Source of the DNA: Ophiura sarsii
Taxonomy: Eukaryota > Echinodermata > Ophiuroidea > Amphilepidida > Ophiuridae
DNA: 64,000 nt
Direction: 5' to 3'
Assembly (NCBI GenBank): GCA_035610835.1
Contig: CM069452.1
Span: 26,045,121-26,109,120 of the forward strand
Shown here: positions 53,331-64,000 of the stretch, piece by piece
Numbering within the stretch: position 1 is the first letter of the stretch
How the letters are laid out: the number at the start of each line of letters is the position of its first letter
Program-made: the position numbers and the translations under genes
The notes under the pieces: model-generated
What the model saw: only the letters and a program-made list of their open reading frames with translations
Database searches by the model: none
Told to the model about the DNA's origin: nothing

Positions 53331-55836
53331 TAATTACTGAATACCCATAGCTGCTCACTGTTGATGTCAAAAGGTTGCGACTTAGTTGCATACGAAGTCT
53401 TTGCAAGTTTTTTATCAATGGCGCAGCATGCTAATTTTGACCAAAAATGGGTCATATGATTGTGAATCTGTGAGTAAATATAAAATGTAAGTTTTCCCTT
53501 AGAATTCTACTTCACTATGTAAACATTTATAAATATGTACAGCAGATATTGGTGATATTTCTTAGGGACTGTAGACTACCCTGATACAGAAGTAATTCCC
53601 ATGCAGATATGATACATTGAACTCTACATGAAAGAATTATGTTATGATTTTAAATTAAATTGATACAGGGTGTCACAAAAATATTACACTTGGGGCAAAG
53701 ATTTGAATGCACATTTTCTTTTTAAACTAAATCTGTGTGTTCCAAGTGTCAACATTTTGGGATAACCCTTTAATATTAATATTATAAAAAGGTTTTTGTT
53801 TTGTTCTTATAAGTGTAAATAAAAAATATACAATACCATTTTCATTTATAAACAGTATAACAATTGTAATTTATAATACAATCTTTTCATATATGAAACA
53901 ATATCAGAAATTGTGACAGCAAAATTACATTACTGATAAGGCTATCTAATTTGATTTTTTGTCTCAAAGCCGGTTTAAAATTCAATTTAACATCAGGTAA
54001 GATGTGTCTTTTTATAGAAATCCATGTAGAAGTTGTAAAACACAAAATCAAATTAACATAGTCTTTTAATAAAATATATGTACAAAAATATAGATATTTA
54101 TATACTTAATGATTATGAATAATTTTCAATACACCACAGTTTAATTCAGGTTCAATGACATCAGACACACCAGCAGTCTTTAACACTTTCCACGTCACGC
54201 GGCTATTAATATTGCAATACACAAAACCGATTTTTCAGAAACAGTTTCCAAATTTCAGAGTCTATCTCAAGGATTACTGAACAAGTACTAGACATGTTTG
54301 TACTTATTTTGATGCATTTCTCACGGTGATTCTGAATATGGTAATGAAATTAATTAATTTTGAAATTTTTGAAACATTTTGTGACATTTTTGAATTTCGT
54401 CTATAGACGCCTGTCGCGTGGAAAGCGTAAAAAATCTGTTTAGAAACACTAATGGAAGGATATCAACTATATTATATATGCTGCCACTGGCTAAATCTTG
54501 CCATCAAAGAGTTTACCTATTGACCCCACCATGAATACTAAGGCATCTCGAGATCATGAGATAGATCAGCCTTAGAAATAGGCATATGGCCATTTCTGTA
54601 GGAATAATTGCACAGAAGAATAAATCACTTTTTTCTCTGCCTTGACGCAAAGTGAAAACCATGTTATGCAAGATCTATTCAAATGGGTCTAAAGAATATG
54701 ATCTGACAAAAGACCTTTGGCATGAGGATTTGACACTACACATATAACCTTACAAACATGTGTATCATTCATGTGTGATCAAGCCAAATGAGTCGGAAGT
54801 CACAAATATTGATTTTGAGATTAATCCAACCAAAGGAACAAATGTCTTTCGTTTGTTTTGATTTAAAAACACTTCAATTGCTCGTATCTTTTTGAATTAA
54901 CTGTTCATTGTAAAAGGGGCATTGAGAGATACGTATGGGAGTGCGCCCTCAATTATCCTGGAGATCAGATTTTTTTGCATCAAAGTAATACTTAGGCATA
55001 TACTAACTACCATCTGAAACAGTTTACTAACATTCACCGTTTATCATATAAAATTTCATGATTTTCTTCGTTTCGATGTGATAATATCGAAACTAGGTGC
55101 TGAATTCAGAAGTTATGCTATCGTTTTACATGCGGCCTTTCGCGGCAAATCTCAACCTGGAAGTGCTGTTATTTGCATATTTGGCATGAAGGCGATGTCT
55201 GAATTGTATGACATTTTGGATTTGGGCTATGTTGATGATTATCTTTACGTTATTTGCTCATTTAGTATATCGATACATCTCTCAATGCCCCTTTAATTGG
55301 GTTTTGACGTTTTCTGCTAACTGTAGCAATGCAACGAACCAATACAAGTAGAAAACTAAACATTTGATTTGATTGCATCACAATATAATTCATCAATTAC
55401 CTTGTCAAAAATTGTGCTTAAAAATACCCTTGTTTGAAACAAGTAATGTTAGAATTACTTCAATCTGATTAAAATGATTGAAAATTGAATATACATTTTG
55501 TAATCAGCACACAAACAATCATGTCAAATAATTGTCCGACTTGTTGATGTTTTGCAACTGTTAAATTTGGTTTGTTAAACTGATATGGTTATTGTGGTTA
55601 GCAGTTGTGTAATCTTAAAATTATATTCATATTATTTGAGCGATTTGAACAAGTTTACGAAGTGCAGGATAGTGATTGTACCCTTCACATAACGTTGGTA
55701 GATAGTAGACTATTTCTTGGTATTATAATACAAACAAATATCTTCAAGTTGACCATATAATTTAGTACAATACAAACTGAAATATTAATTTATTGGTCAG
55801 TAACCAAGGTGATATATTGTAAAAATATCAGTGTTT
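53331..55836. other. Intergenic sequence downstream of OSTF1
   Basis: Contains MITE A copy 7 (54180-54430). A possible OSTF1 polyadenylation signal (AATAAA on the minus strand) is at 55789-55794. No other gene recognised. Confidence 0.5.
54180..54430. mobile_element. MITE family A, copy 7
   Basis: TTAACACTTTCCACGTCACG at the left and CGCGTGGAAAGCGTAA at the right. Same orientation as copies 1 and 2. Confidence 0.82.
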
Positions 55837-58800
55837 CTAGTCTGAATCTTCTTCATCATCCAGGTAGTCTTCATCATCAAGTCCTATAGAAAATATAAAC
55901 AAAAAGTGACATTTAGGCATGAAATGTTAATAATAGAGATACATTACATTTAGAGTCAGTTGATCGAACATACTGTTGTTAAATCAATGGCTGATCAGAT
56001 ATTGAAAATTTAAAACTTTTCATGTAAAAGAAACATGATTGGTTGGAACCTACTTTGAGTATTCAAGTCTTAAGATGAATGGATGTGCGGCAAATAGGGT
56101 CCTGGCCAGGCTTCTCGTTAGTTACAAATATTATGGGGTCCACTGGTCCCCATAATCTACCAATTCCCAAAATTATGGGGTCCGAGAAGAAATTATGGGG
56201 TCCAAGTCAAAATATTTTATTTTAAAAAGTATACTTTTTCGGATCGTCACAAAAACTGATGTTTGTAAGCTTACATGTGCAAAACTATCTTGACACACGA
56301 TTAAAAAGTATTGTGTCCACGCAATAAAGGGACCAATTTAAAATGTACTGCGTTTTCAGCAAAAATATTGCGTCCCCCAGACGCGAAAACGCAATGTAAC
56401 GAGCACAGGCTGAAAAAGTAGGCAATACGGAAAGCTCCTTGCCGGGAAATTTGAGCAATTGGAGGGAAAATTTGGCATTTGGAGGGAAATGTTACTCTTT
56501 CATTAAGAAATGCATTCTATTTTGGAGGGAAATGTTACTCTTTCATTAAGAAATGCATTCTATTTTGGAGGGAAATTTGGAATCGCTTGCCGGGAAAAAC
56601 CCATTTTTTCAGGCCATGGTAACGAGAAGCCTGGTCCTGGCCACAGCCGGACACACATGGGCACACTCCGATCACCTCACAGTAGGTGAACCTTGCATAC
56701 TTTAATATGACGTCAACCTACTGTTGTGTGCGTCCATTTGGTGAGCTATACTGTAAAGCATGAACATTTTGCTTGCATTTTAATTTCCCGAATTTTGCGA
56801 GGGCATCCAATTCACAAAATTGTCATGCATGCAAAAACTGCCACAGCCAGTAAAAAACTTTGCAATCGGAAAATGTTCATGCCGGGAAAATGACCACTAT
56901 GTGTAATTCATAAAAATGTCATGTCTCAAAATGTTCATGCTTTACAGTTTAATATCTGACACGGTTCGTCCATTTGATGAGCTATATATCTGACAATATC
57001 TGCATCAGATCAATGGGTAAGTTGACAAGGACCATGCTTCAGGGAAACTGCTATCATAGAGTATGGCTGTATAAGAGATGAATTTGGTGGACCATACCTG
57101 CATCATATCAATGGGTGACCTGGAAATAAGGCCCTTGATGTATGAATCAATATTTCAGGGTATGGCTGTATAAGAGATGAATTTGGTGAACTATTTCTGA
57201 CCATACATGCATCAGTTCAATTGGTAAGTAGTCAAGGCCGATGATATTATGGGGAACCAATATTATAGGGTATGGCTCTATAAAGAGATGATTTTGGTGA
57301 CTTATTTCTGACTATATTCAAATTTCAATTTTTTTGTTGTTGATTTCATTCCAATTTTAATTATAAAACAACAGTCAAAATGTGCATATAGAGCCATTCT
57401 AGATATGGAACAGAAGGTAATTAAGCCATTTTCTATCATTTGCAGGCATTAAATAAGATACTTATAATGTTCTTACTTGAAATATGTGGTTCTAGCAAGG
57501 CTGCTGTTGCTGGATCTTTTGTAGCTAGGTCAAATGCTGTCTTGCCATCTTTGTTTTTCATATCCGCCCTGGCACCTGTGTGAAACATGGTAAGTATGTG
57601 CAAGTTCAAGTATATTATATGTAAGGCCAAACAAAGAAGATTGTTTGTCTCAGAAGCCCTTTTCCACATTGGTATGTCTACGTGCTGAGGCCTAACATTT
57701 TTTGTTGTTGATTTTTTTGGATTTTTAAAAAAATAAATTAAAAAAATTTAACAAACAAAATTTAAAAAAAAAATCTCTGTAAGCTTGGATTAGCAGCAAC
57801 AAAAAAAAATCGCATACCTCATAGCCTTTTTTCTAAAAATATAAATAAATCGCACAGTTATTAGCTTTTTGGCGAAATGTTTCTGAGACAAAACCTTCTT
57901 CTTTGTTTGGCCTAAATGATCCACAAAAAATCAAATGATACAGTCAAATTTAAGAGCTTGAATGTTGATCAGTTTCAGCTTAAGTGGGCTAAAAAAAATA
58001 CACTTTAAAGATTCATACTGCAAATATCTTATTGCACATAAACTACAGCTGCTTTTGTTTGGGCACCCCAGTTACATTGACACTAGGCATTATCTACTGT
58101 GTGATGTGATATATCAGTCCTACTCCAGGTCTAACTGGGTCTCTGCAGGTAATCATATGTGATGCAGCACAATGAGCACATCATAAAAAAGGGGGGGGGG
58201 GGCTTGGCATCTGTGCATTTTTCAAGATATAGATGAAAACAGGCAGAAAAGAAGAAGAAAATAACAAGAATTTAGGATTCATTTTCACTTGTAAAATCTG
58301 AATGCCTTGATAAATTTTGATAAATTTTGTGTCATTTTAAAGCTATGAAAATGCCCTGAGAGCACACATAATAACTCAAAATTAACTTCCACCTGAAAAG
58401 TCCCTCTTTTGATGTGCTTCATCACATTTGATAGCAGCTGGCAGTGTGCAAAATGGGAGATTGTCAGTACAGATTGTCATAATGGCAGGTAAATATTTTG
58501 AACTCCAATGCAATACGGCACTGCATCACATGGGAAATATTGCCTCTATCATGAAAGTAAATGTATGCATAACAAATACATCAATACAACTTTCTAGTTC
58601 ATAAATGACATCAAGTTTGTACAAAAATAACCACCAGGCTAAATTTCCATTTGTTCTGTCCATTGCATCATCTTAAAAACCAAGCCTGTGTGCAATCTTA
58701 GAAATACAAACATTAAATATCTGGTGGAGACCTGACAATGTGGCCAATGGGTGTGTCATTCCTTTACTTCTGATCACCTATACATGTACTAACCTTTGTC

Positions 58801-60854
58801 TAGAAGCAATTTAACCACCTGGGCGTGACCCTTCCATGCACCTGCATGTAACGATGTATCACCAAGTTTGTTCTGAAACGAATAAGAGTTACAACATGTT
58901 ATTGCACTTCATGATAAACAACATGTACACGGTACGGTTTCTTAAATAACAAAAACCTGGCATGTAATTAAGCTACCCTATGTTTAGAAAACACAGTTAG
59001 CAGCAAGTACATTGACATTCTTATAAACATCGCACAATTTATGGTGATAAACACCATGGCCCATATTCTCGCACATAGTTTAACACGGTTTTAAGCTAAA
59101 CACGCATCTAACTTTGACTTTAGACACAGCGTTTAACTAAATGCACTTCTCGTACATTTGTTTGACTAAATAAGGCTTACACGCCGAAATGTGTCTAACT
59201 TTAAACATGGGGACGGGGGTAGTTTAATGCGTGTTTAACTAAACTCGCTCACCAACTGTATGCCTCGAATGATCACTCAACCGTGCCCGGTGCAAGCTGA
59301 CGTAAGAATCATGTAGTCTTTAAAAGTACCGTGTATTTAATGTATTCGGTCGATATCTATTGTAACCCATTAGGGCCACAATGAATTAAATACCTGTATA
59401 CAATCAACGCAGGACCACTCTGGGAACAAGATTTGCAGAGTTTAAAACAAACTCACGTTTAAGTTAGACACGCGTTTAGTTAAACATGATTTTAAGCTAA
59501 AACCGTGTTTAGTACAAGAATACGACCCCATGCATTTAGCAGATAATGATGGGATTAATATTTGACTGCAAGAGAAACTATGCCAGTGCACTAAGAGTCA
59601 CGCATCTGATGACATCTCGCACGATTCATGCTACGGATTTAAAATACGCAAAATGCAACTGCAGTATTTAAAACTTAGTATAGATGCCTTTTCAGAGTCA
59701 TAGGTGAAGCACTACATAACTTTCGAGGCCATCTTATCTCAGCTTTGTGATGCAGTCAGTCCCTTTTGGTCACATGATCACCTTTACGGCGGCCATGTGA
59801 CAGCTTCACTTTCACCTACGACTTAATAAATGGTATCTATATTGAATTCTACAATATGACAGAATCTAATAGTCACCTACATGCTGCTATAGGCCTGTAT
59901 CTGGTGACCATTACTTCTAAACCAAGGGTTCTCAACATCATTTAATGGAGCACCACAATTATGAGGTAAAACGTATGATGAAGCTCCAAATGCACCCATT
60001 TTCTTATGTATTTCCTTATATTCTTGAGTAGTCAAAGCACCAACCATCATTGCTCCAAAGGCCACATTTGGTGCATGCGCTGCCAGTTGCGAGGCCCTGT
60101 TCTAAACACTATATGTATACTGCTGCACTATCTAACTTATAATGGCCTTAACATCATTGAATTATTTTTGACCACCAACTTCCCAATACAGTCAGTCCTA
60201 TTGCTCTTTTACCTCTTCAGGTTTTCAGTGTGTTGAAATACTTTCCCCTATCCTTTTTATACATATGTTCATTCCTGTTACACAGGCAGTTTATTTTATA
60301 TTTTCCACTTCATGCGCGTTATAAGCTTTTCTTGTTCGTGTTGTAATAAATATAGCCTGAGGAAGATCAATATTGTATCATAAATTCGCGTCGCTGTTTC
60401 CTTATGCTGATAACATACTAAGGACCCCGCATGCATAAGTATGTGGAGTCACTTTTGTCGCATAACTCTATATGCGATGAGCCCAATTTTTTATTATTTT
60501 TAAGTTATCCGAAAATAATTGAAAACATTAAGCTTCAAAAAAAAGGAGGGGGGGGGGGGGGGGAAGTGGGGCAAAAACAAAATAAAAAAGACCTCCCGCA
60601 TTTAGCATAGCTACTTTTTTTCTAAAAAATAAATATATTGCATATCGCATAGCTATTTTCCCAAATGTATGTGAGACAGACATTCTTTTTTTTGGGTGCC
60701 TAATATAGATATACTAGGATGTATATATACATACCTGGTTATTAAGCTCTATGTTCGGCTTACTTAACAATATTTTCATACATCCTATATGTCCACCATG
60801 TGCGGCCCAATGTAAAGCTGTAGAGGCGGATTTGTCCAGGCTATTTACTGATAC
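55837..60854 (-). CDS. OSTF1: Osteoclast-stimulating factor 1 orthologue, C-terminal four exons (5' part outside the window)
   Basis: Minus-strand exons in transcript order: 60854-60735, 58872-58794, 57575-57477 and 55883-55837. All borders are GT..AG and the frame is continuous for 114 residues to a TAG at 55839-55837. The pieces are ankyrin repeats ([40 protein letters not shown], then [18 protein letters not shown]) and an acidic tail [12 protein letters not shown], which matches the ending of OSTF1 proteins almost exactly. In the family an N-terminal SH3 domain and a first ankyrin stretch precede these; neither was found between 60855 and 64000. By family knowledge it is a small cytoplasmic SH3/ankyrin adaptor. 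The segment between the third ankyrin repeat and the tail is shorter than in vertebrates. Confidence 0.94.
56107..56633. mobile_element. hAT-like non-autonomous element in OSTF1 intron
   Basis: Termini CAGGCTTCTCGTTA and TAACGAGAAGCCTG, flanked on both sides by GTCCTGGC (56099-56106 and 56634-56641), a perfect 8-base duplication. A 54-base segment with GGAGGGAAATGTTACTC is tandemly repeated near 56460-56575. No transposase. Confidence 0.92.
56751..56947. mobile_element. MITE-like inverted-repeat element in OSTF1 intron
   Basis: CTGTAAAGCATGAACATTTTG at the left end (first 20 bases CTGTAAAGCATGAACATTTT) and its complement at the right; inner CCCG words also pair. The sequence CGTCCATTTG-TGAGCTATA occurs on both sides (about 56730-56750 and 56969-56990). 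Confidence 0.75.
57001..57315 (-). repeat. Three diverged tandem units of about 105 bp in OSTF1 intron
   Basis: Units begin CATCAGATCAATGGGTAAG (57001), CATCATATCAATGGGTGAC (57101) and CATCAGTTCAATTGGTAAG (57209). Each contains GTATGGCTGTATAAGAGATG or a close variant. Confidence 0.75.
59059..59530. mobile_element. Inverted-repeat MITE in OSTF1 intron
   Basis: TTTAACACGGTTTTAAGCTAAA near the left end (59089-59100 region) is matched inverted by TTTTAAGCTAAAACCGTGTT at about 59490-59513. The outer parts (CCATATTCTCGCACA against TACAAGAATACGACC) also pair. Internal TTTAACTAAA words repeat in both orientations. Exact borders uncertain. Confidence 0.7.
59923..60099. mobile_element. Short hAT-like MITE with a 62-codon open frame, OSTF1 intron
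   Basis: Ends CAAGGGTTCTCAAC and GTTGCGAGGCCCTG are imperfect inverted repeats, flanked on both sides by TTCTAAAC (59915-59922 and 60100-60107), a perfect 8-base duplication. A minus-strand frame (60065-59877) looks protein-like but runs out of the element into the flank, so it is not a conserved gene. Confidence 0.85.
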
Positions 60855-60950
60855 CTGCAATAAATATAACAGCAATAGTTTAGTTACAGGGTCTACCTGT
60901 CATGCTTGTCTGCCTGTTAGATTGGTTTTTCTGTCATGCCTGTCTGCCTG

Positions 60951-62685
60951 TTAGATTGGTTTTACAAGACATTGTTAATAGGTTTCTTCCATATTAACCG
61001 TAATGCTCGTGAGCACTACTCTAATTGTATTGCTGCCCATCTCTTATCCCCAAAACTACCCCTGGGATGTTAGAGTTAAAGTACAAAATTAAAAGATTCA
61101 CCCAGTTAACTTGTTGTTAACCTCTTCGAGAGTGGAGTGAAAAAGGCATTCTGCATGACGTTAGGTACAGCTACAGAGCTCTGAGACAGAGAAAAAAATA
61201 CAGCGTAATGCAATGTTTGTAGTCTATGCTGTTTTTCTTTCGTAGTCCACCCATGGCTTGTGAGGTACCCATGTTAGTGTAATACTTGTTTTGCTGGGAT
61301 GGGGACTATTGAAGCATGGCCATGGCAGACCTGTAAAAAGAATGTCCTGTAAAACCAATCTAACAGGCAGGCAGGCATGACAGAAAATGGCTATTTACTG
61401 ATACCTGCAATAAATAAAACAGCAATAGTTTAGTTACAGCGTTACAGGGTTTTAACTCTATTGTTCATCCATTGCCTGTCTACCTGTCATGCCTGTCTAC
61501 CTGTCATGCATGTCTGCCTGTATTCTGGTTCCCTGCACCCTGGATCCCCGGGCCAACTCATCCATAGGTGCAGGTACAGGGTTCGCATTTGCCGGCCATA
61601 ACCGTAAGTTCAACACATTACATTGTCCCTGGATCCCCGGGCCAACTCATCCATAGGTGCAGGTACAGGGTTTGCATTTGCCGGCCGTAACCGTAAGTTC
61701 AACACATTACATTGTCCCTGGATCCCCGGGCCAACTCATCCATAGGTGCAGGTACAGGGTTCGCATTTGCCGGCCGTAACCGTAAGTTCAACACATTACA
61801 TTGTCGCTCTGTTATGGCATAATGTAAATAACGATCAACACACTGTAGCTGAGAAATCGCGTCGAACGCTGAATGCATCGTTGCGCTGCCATAGCTACGG
61901 CGCAAGGGGGAACTGGCTATGACATGCGTGTGAAGTCTGGCGCTGTGGTGAACGCAGATACATGCATAGTTTGTGCCAAACAGCAAATTTGTTATCATTC
62001 TAAGCGTGAAGCTGGCTTGATCGAATTTATTTGTGGATCTTTTTTTCATCAATCATGAATATGCATGACTTTTATGTCAGAGCAAATCAGCTTTGAGTGG
62101 AAATCGGCGTGTACTTGCATCTATGGATAAGTTGTGTGGAGCCCATTGATGCAGGGAACCAGCATAGTCTGCCTGTCTGCAGGTCTACCCGTCTCCCATG
62201 GCCATGCATCCATGGTCCCCATTCCAGCAAAACAAGTATTACACTAACATGAGTACCTCACAAGCCATGGGTGGACTATGAAAGAAAAACAGCATCTACA
62301 AACATTGCATTACGCTGTATTTATTTCTCTGTCTCGGAGCTCTGTAGTTCTACCTAACGTCATGCAGAATGTCTTTTTTCACTCCACTTTCGAAGACGTT
62401 AACAACAAGTTAACTGGGTGAATCTTTTAATTTTGTACTTTAACTCTATAACATCCCAGGGGTAGTTTTGGGGATAAGAGATGGGCAGCAATAAAATTAA
62501 AGTTGACAGTATGGGAGTCCCAAACAAGTTAGCTATGGAATAGAAGTGAGCATTGTGAACTGAGGAGGGGGGGGGGGGGGGGGGGGGGGAGGCTATATAC
62601 CAGCATTGAGTTGCTGTAGTAGTGCTCACGAGCATTACGGTTAATATGGAAACCTATAAACAATGTCCTGTAAAACCAATCTAAT
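60951..62685. mobile_element. Large foldback element with central 89-bp tandem repeats
   Basis: The left arm (ATTGGTTTTAC..., ATTAACCGTAATGCTCGTGA, CACCCAGTTAACTTGTTG, CCATGGCTTGTGAGG) recurs inverted at 62200-62685, with arms of about 400 bases and local insertions. The centre holds three 89-base direct repeats starting CCCTGGATCCCCGGGCCAAC at 61538, 61627 and 61716. A poly-G tract (62567-62589) interrupts the right arm. Confidence 0.8.
61538..61804 (+). repeat. Three 89-bp direct repeats in the foldback centre
   Basis: Near-identical units with CATAGGTGCAGGTACAGGG and GCATTTGCCGGCCGTAACCG, much richer in GC than the surroundings. Confidence 0.92.
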
Positions 62686-64000
62686 TGTGCTGTGTTATCT
62701 TGATTTAAATAATGAAAGAGAAGAACTAAATAAAGACACTGACTAAACTTTGTTTGGGTTTTGCTGAGAGTTTGGACAAAAATGTTATACTGTAAAAGTG
62801 GAAATGTCCGCGCTACATCTATTTTTACACTTGACATAGCTACCGCATAAATTATAACACACAAATATATATTTTTGCATAGGGATATGTGATGAAGCTA
62901 CAAAAAACCATTAAATTGAAAACACACAAAACAGTTCAAAATTAACCCGTTTACAGTACCACATTATCCCTAATAAGCGCCCATGCCCAATAAGCACCCA
63001 CTCCTGAATTTTGAAATGACATTGAAAAGTATAAACTATTAACCGCCCACCCTAAAAGTCAAACATTTATATGGAATAAATACCACTAACTGTAACAAAA
63101 ATAACCATGAATTTGGGAGACAATTCACATAATATCACTCACTTTCAAACATTTCAAACACTTAATCCCAAAATGCATTTTGATTTTTTGTATAAACTTG
63201 CCACTAAAGATCGTTGAATTCCAAAACTTTAGCAAAATTAGTGGCAGGAATAGTGTAACAAATAACTGCCCACCTAAAATGACCTTGCTAAAGCGAAGGA
63301 TAATACGGTTCATGTAGATGTAGTATATAAACCACTAATATACAACAGACTTTTCTGATGAGACCAAGCAGAGAACATGGTTTATGGATGAAATCAGGGT
63401 TGTAGCTACACTCACAATCTCTGCCTGGCACTTTAAAAAAATAAGGGATCTCCGCCCGGCACTCTAAAAAAAAAAGAGGAATTTTTTGCTTTTTCTATTT
63501 TTTTGGAAGATTTTTTTAACAATTTGTGGATAAAATCATTAAACTGCCTCATAAAACAAAAACATTATGTGACAGGAACCCTCAAAGTGCATTCAAAAAA
63601 CCTAAAAAAAAATTAAGAAGGCCTCTGGATCCCATGCCATGATCCACTGCACTTCGTTCGCTACACTTTCTCCGTTCGCCATCAGTAAAATTACCCGGCA
63701 CTAAATTTGGCCTATGTGACAACCCTGGATGAAATGCACTGAAAAGTGCACATACAGAAAAAAACCACAATTAATTAAATATAGCCTCAATTTGTCACAT
63801 CAAAAGGGAAAATTGATCGATCCATTATAGTAATTATTTATGGTTATCCATTGAAAATGCTAACAATTACCATATTAATCTGGTAAATTTATTTCAGACT
63901 TAATTATTAATCATGTTAATATTTGCTCATTATGTATTCATATTGTTGGACAATAGACATGCCTAAAGTATGTAAAGCCCAACCGTTAGGGTTTCACACC

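Larger units (their letters stand above)
60855..64000. other. OSTF1 upstream intron or 5' region
   Basis: No exon matching the OSTF1 SH3 domain or first ankyrin repeat was found on the minus strand. The region is dominated by the foldback at 60951-62685 and by AT-rich sequence to the window end. Confidence 0.5.

Noticed and set aside
53664..53700. Mariner-type end TACAGGGTGTCACAAAAA
   Set aside because: No matching inverted end was found downstream, so an element cannot be delimited.
59877..60065. Small conserved-looking protein gene on the minus strand
   Set aside because: Most of the frame lies in a MITE with perfect 8-base target duplications, and it runs out into the flanking intron.
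61699..62052. 117-residue minus-strand frame in the foldback centre
   Set aside because: It covers 89-bp repeats and foldback sequence and resembles no protein I know.
60855..64000. OSTF1 SH3-domain exons
   Set aside because: Looked for minus-strand coding for the SH3 and first ankyrin segments next to splice sites; none was found, so the gene is called partial.

Overview
This is nuclear DNA from an animal. Genes are split by many introns with GT..AG borders, AT-rich intergenic DNA is abundant, and there are many microsatellites, non-autonomous DNA transposons (MITEs) and LINE tails. The gene content (a glycine-receptor-like Cys-loop channel, a SKI-family corepressor of the SKOR/Fussel type and an OSTF1 orthologue), the recurring 'taggccta' words and the style of the repeats suggest a marine invertebrate deuterostome (echinoderm or hemichordate grade). 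That placement is an inference, not a proof.

Three host genes can be assembled exon by exon with intact reading frames. (1) 593-5990, + strand: a complete nine-exon, 504-residue Cys-loop anion-channel subunit with signal peptide, Cys-loop, second (loop C) disulfide, PAR motif before M2, and M4. (2) 29201-44926, + strand: a complete six-exon, 735-residue SKOR-like transcriptional corepressor. One large exon carries the SKI/DACH and SAND-like domains; small phase-1 exons carry the C-terminal coiled coil. (3) 55837-60854, - strand: the last four coding exons of an OSTF1 orthologue (ankyrin repeats plus acidic tail). Its SH3 exons are not visible and probably lie beyond the right edge. Nothing in the sequence says that these neighbours work together.

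Layout: 1-6.1 kb channel gene; 6.1-27.6 kb intergenic desert with MITEs, three LINE 3' ends, a nested GC-rich foldback element, a mariner-like element and a degenerate tandem array of a P-loop-coding fragment; 27.6-28.9 kb an old degenerate tandem array just upstream of SKOR; 29.2-45.1 kb the SKOR gene, whose introns hold foldbacks, a tetranucleotide array touching a splice acceptor, a G-rich minisatellite, a (CAA)n tract, a repeat family rich in nuclear-receptor DR1 motifs and a 2.1-kb array of a 42-bp hairpin-bearing satellite; 45.1-55.8 kb intergenic, with hAT-like MITEs carrying poly-G tracts; 55.8-60.9 kb OSTF1; 60.9-64 kb a large foldback and intron or upstream sequence.

The most unusual signal is a short palindrome (core GCTATC-loop-GATAGC) that occurs alone at about ten scattered sites with unrelated flanks, in a degenerate old array upstream of SKOR, and about fifty times as the core of a homogeneous 42-bp satellite in the last SKOR intron.
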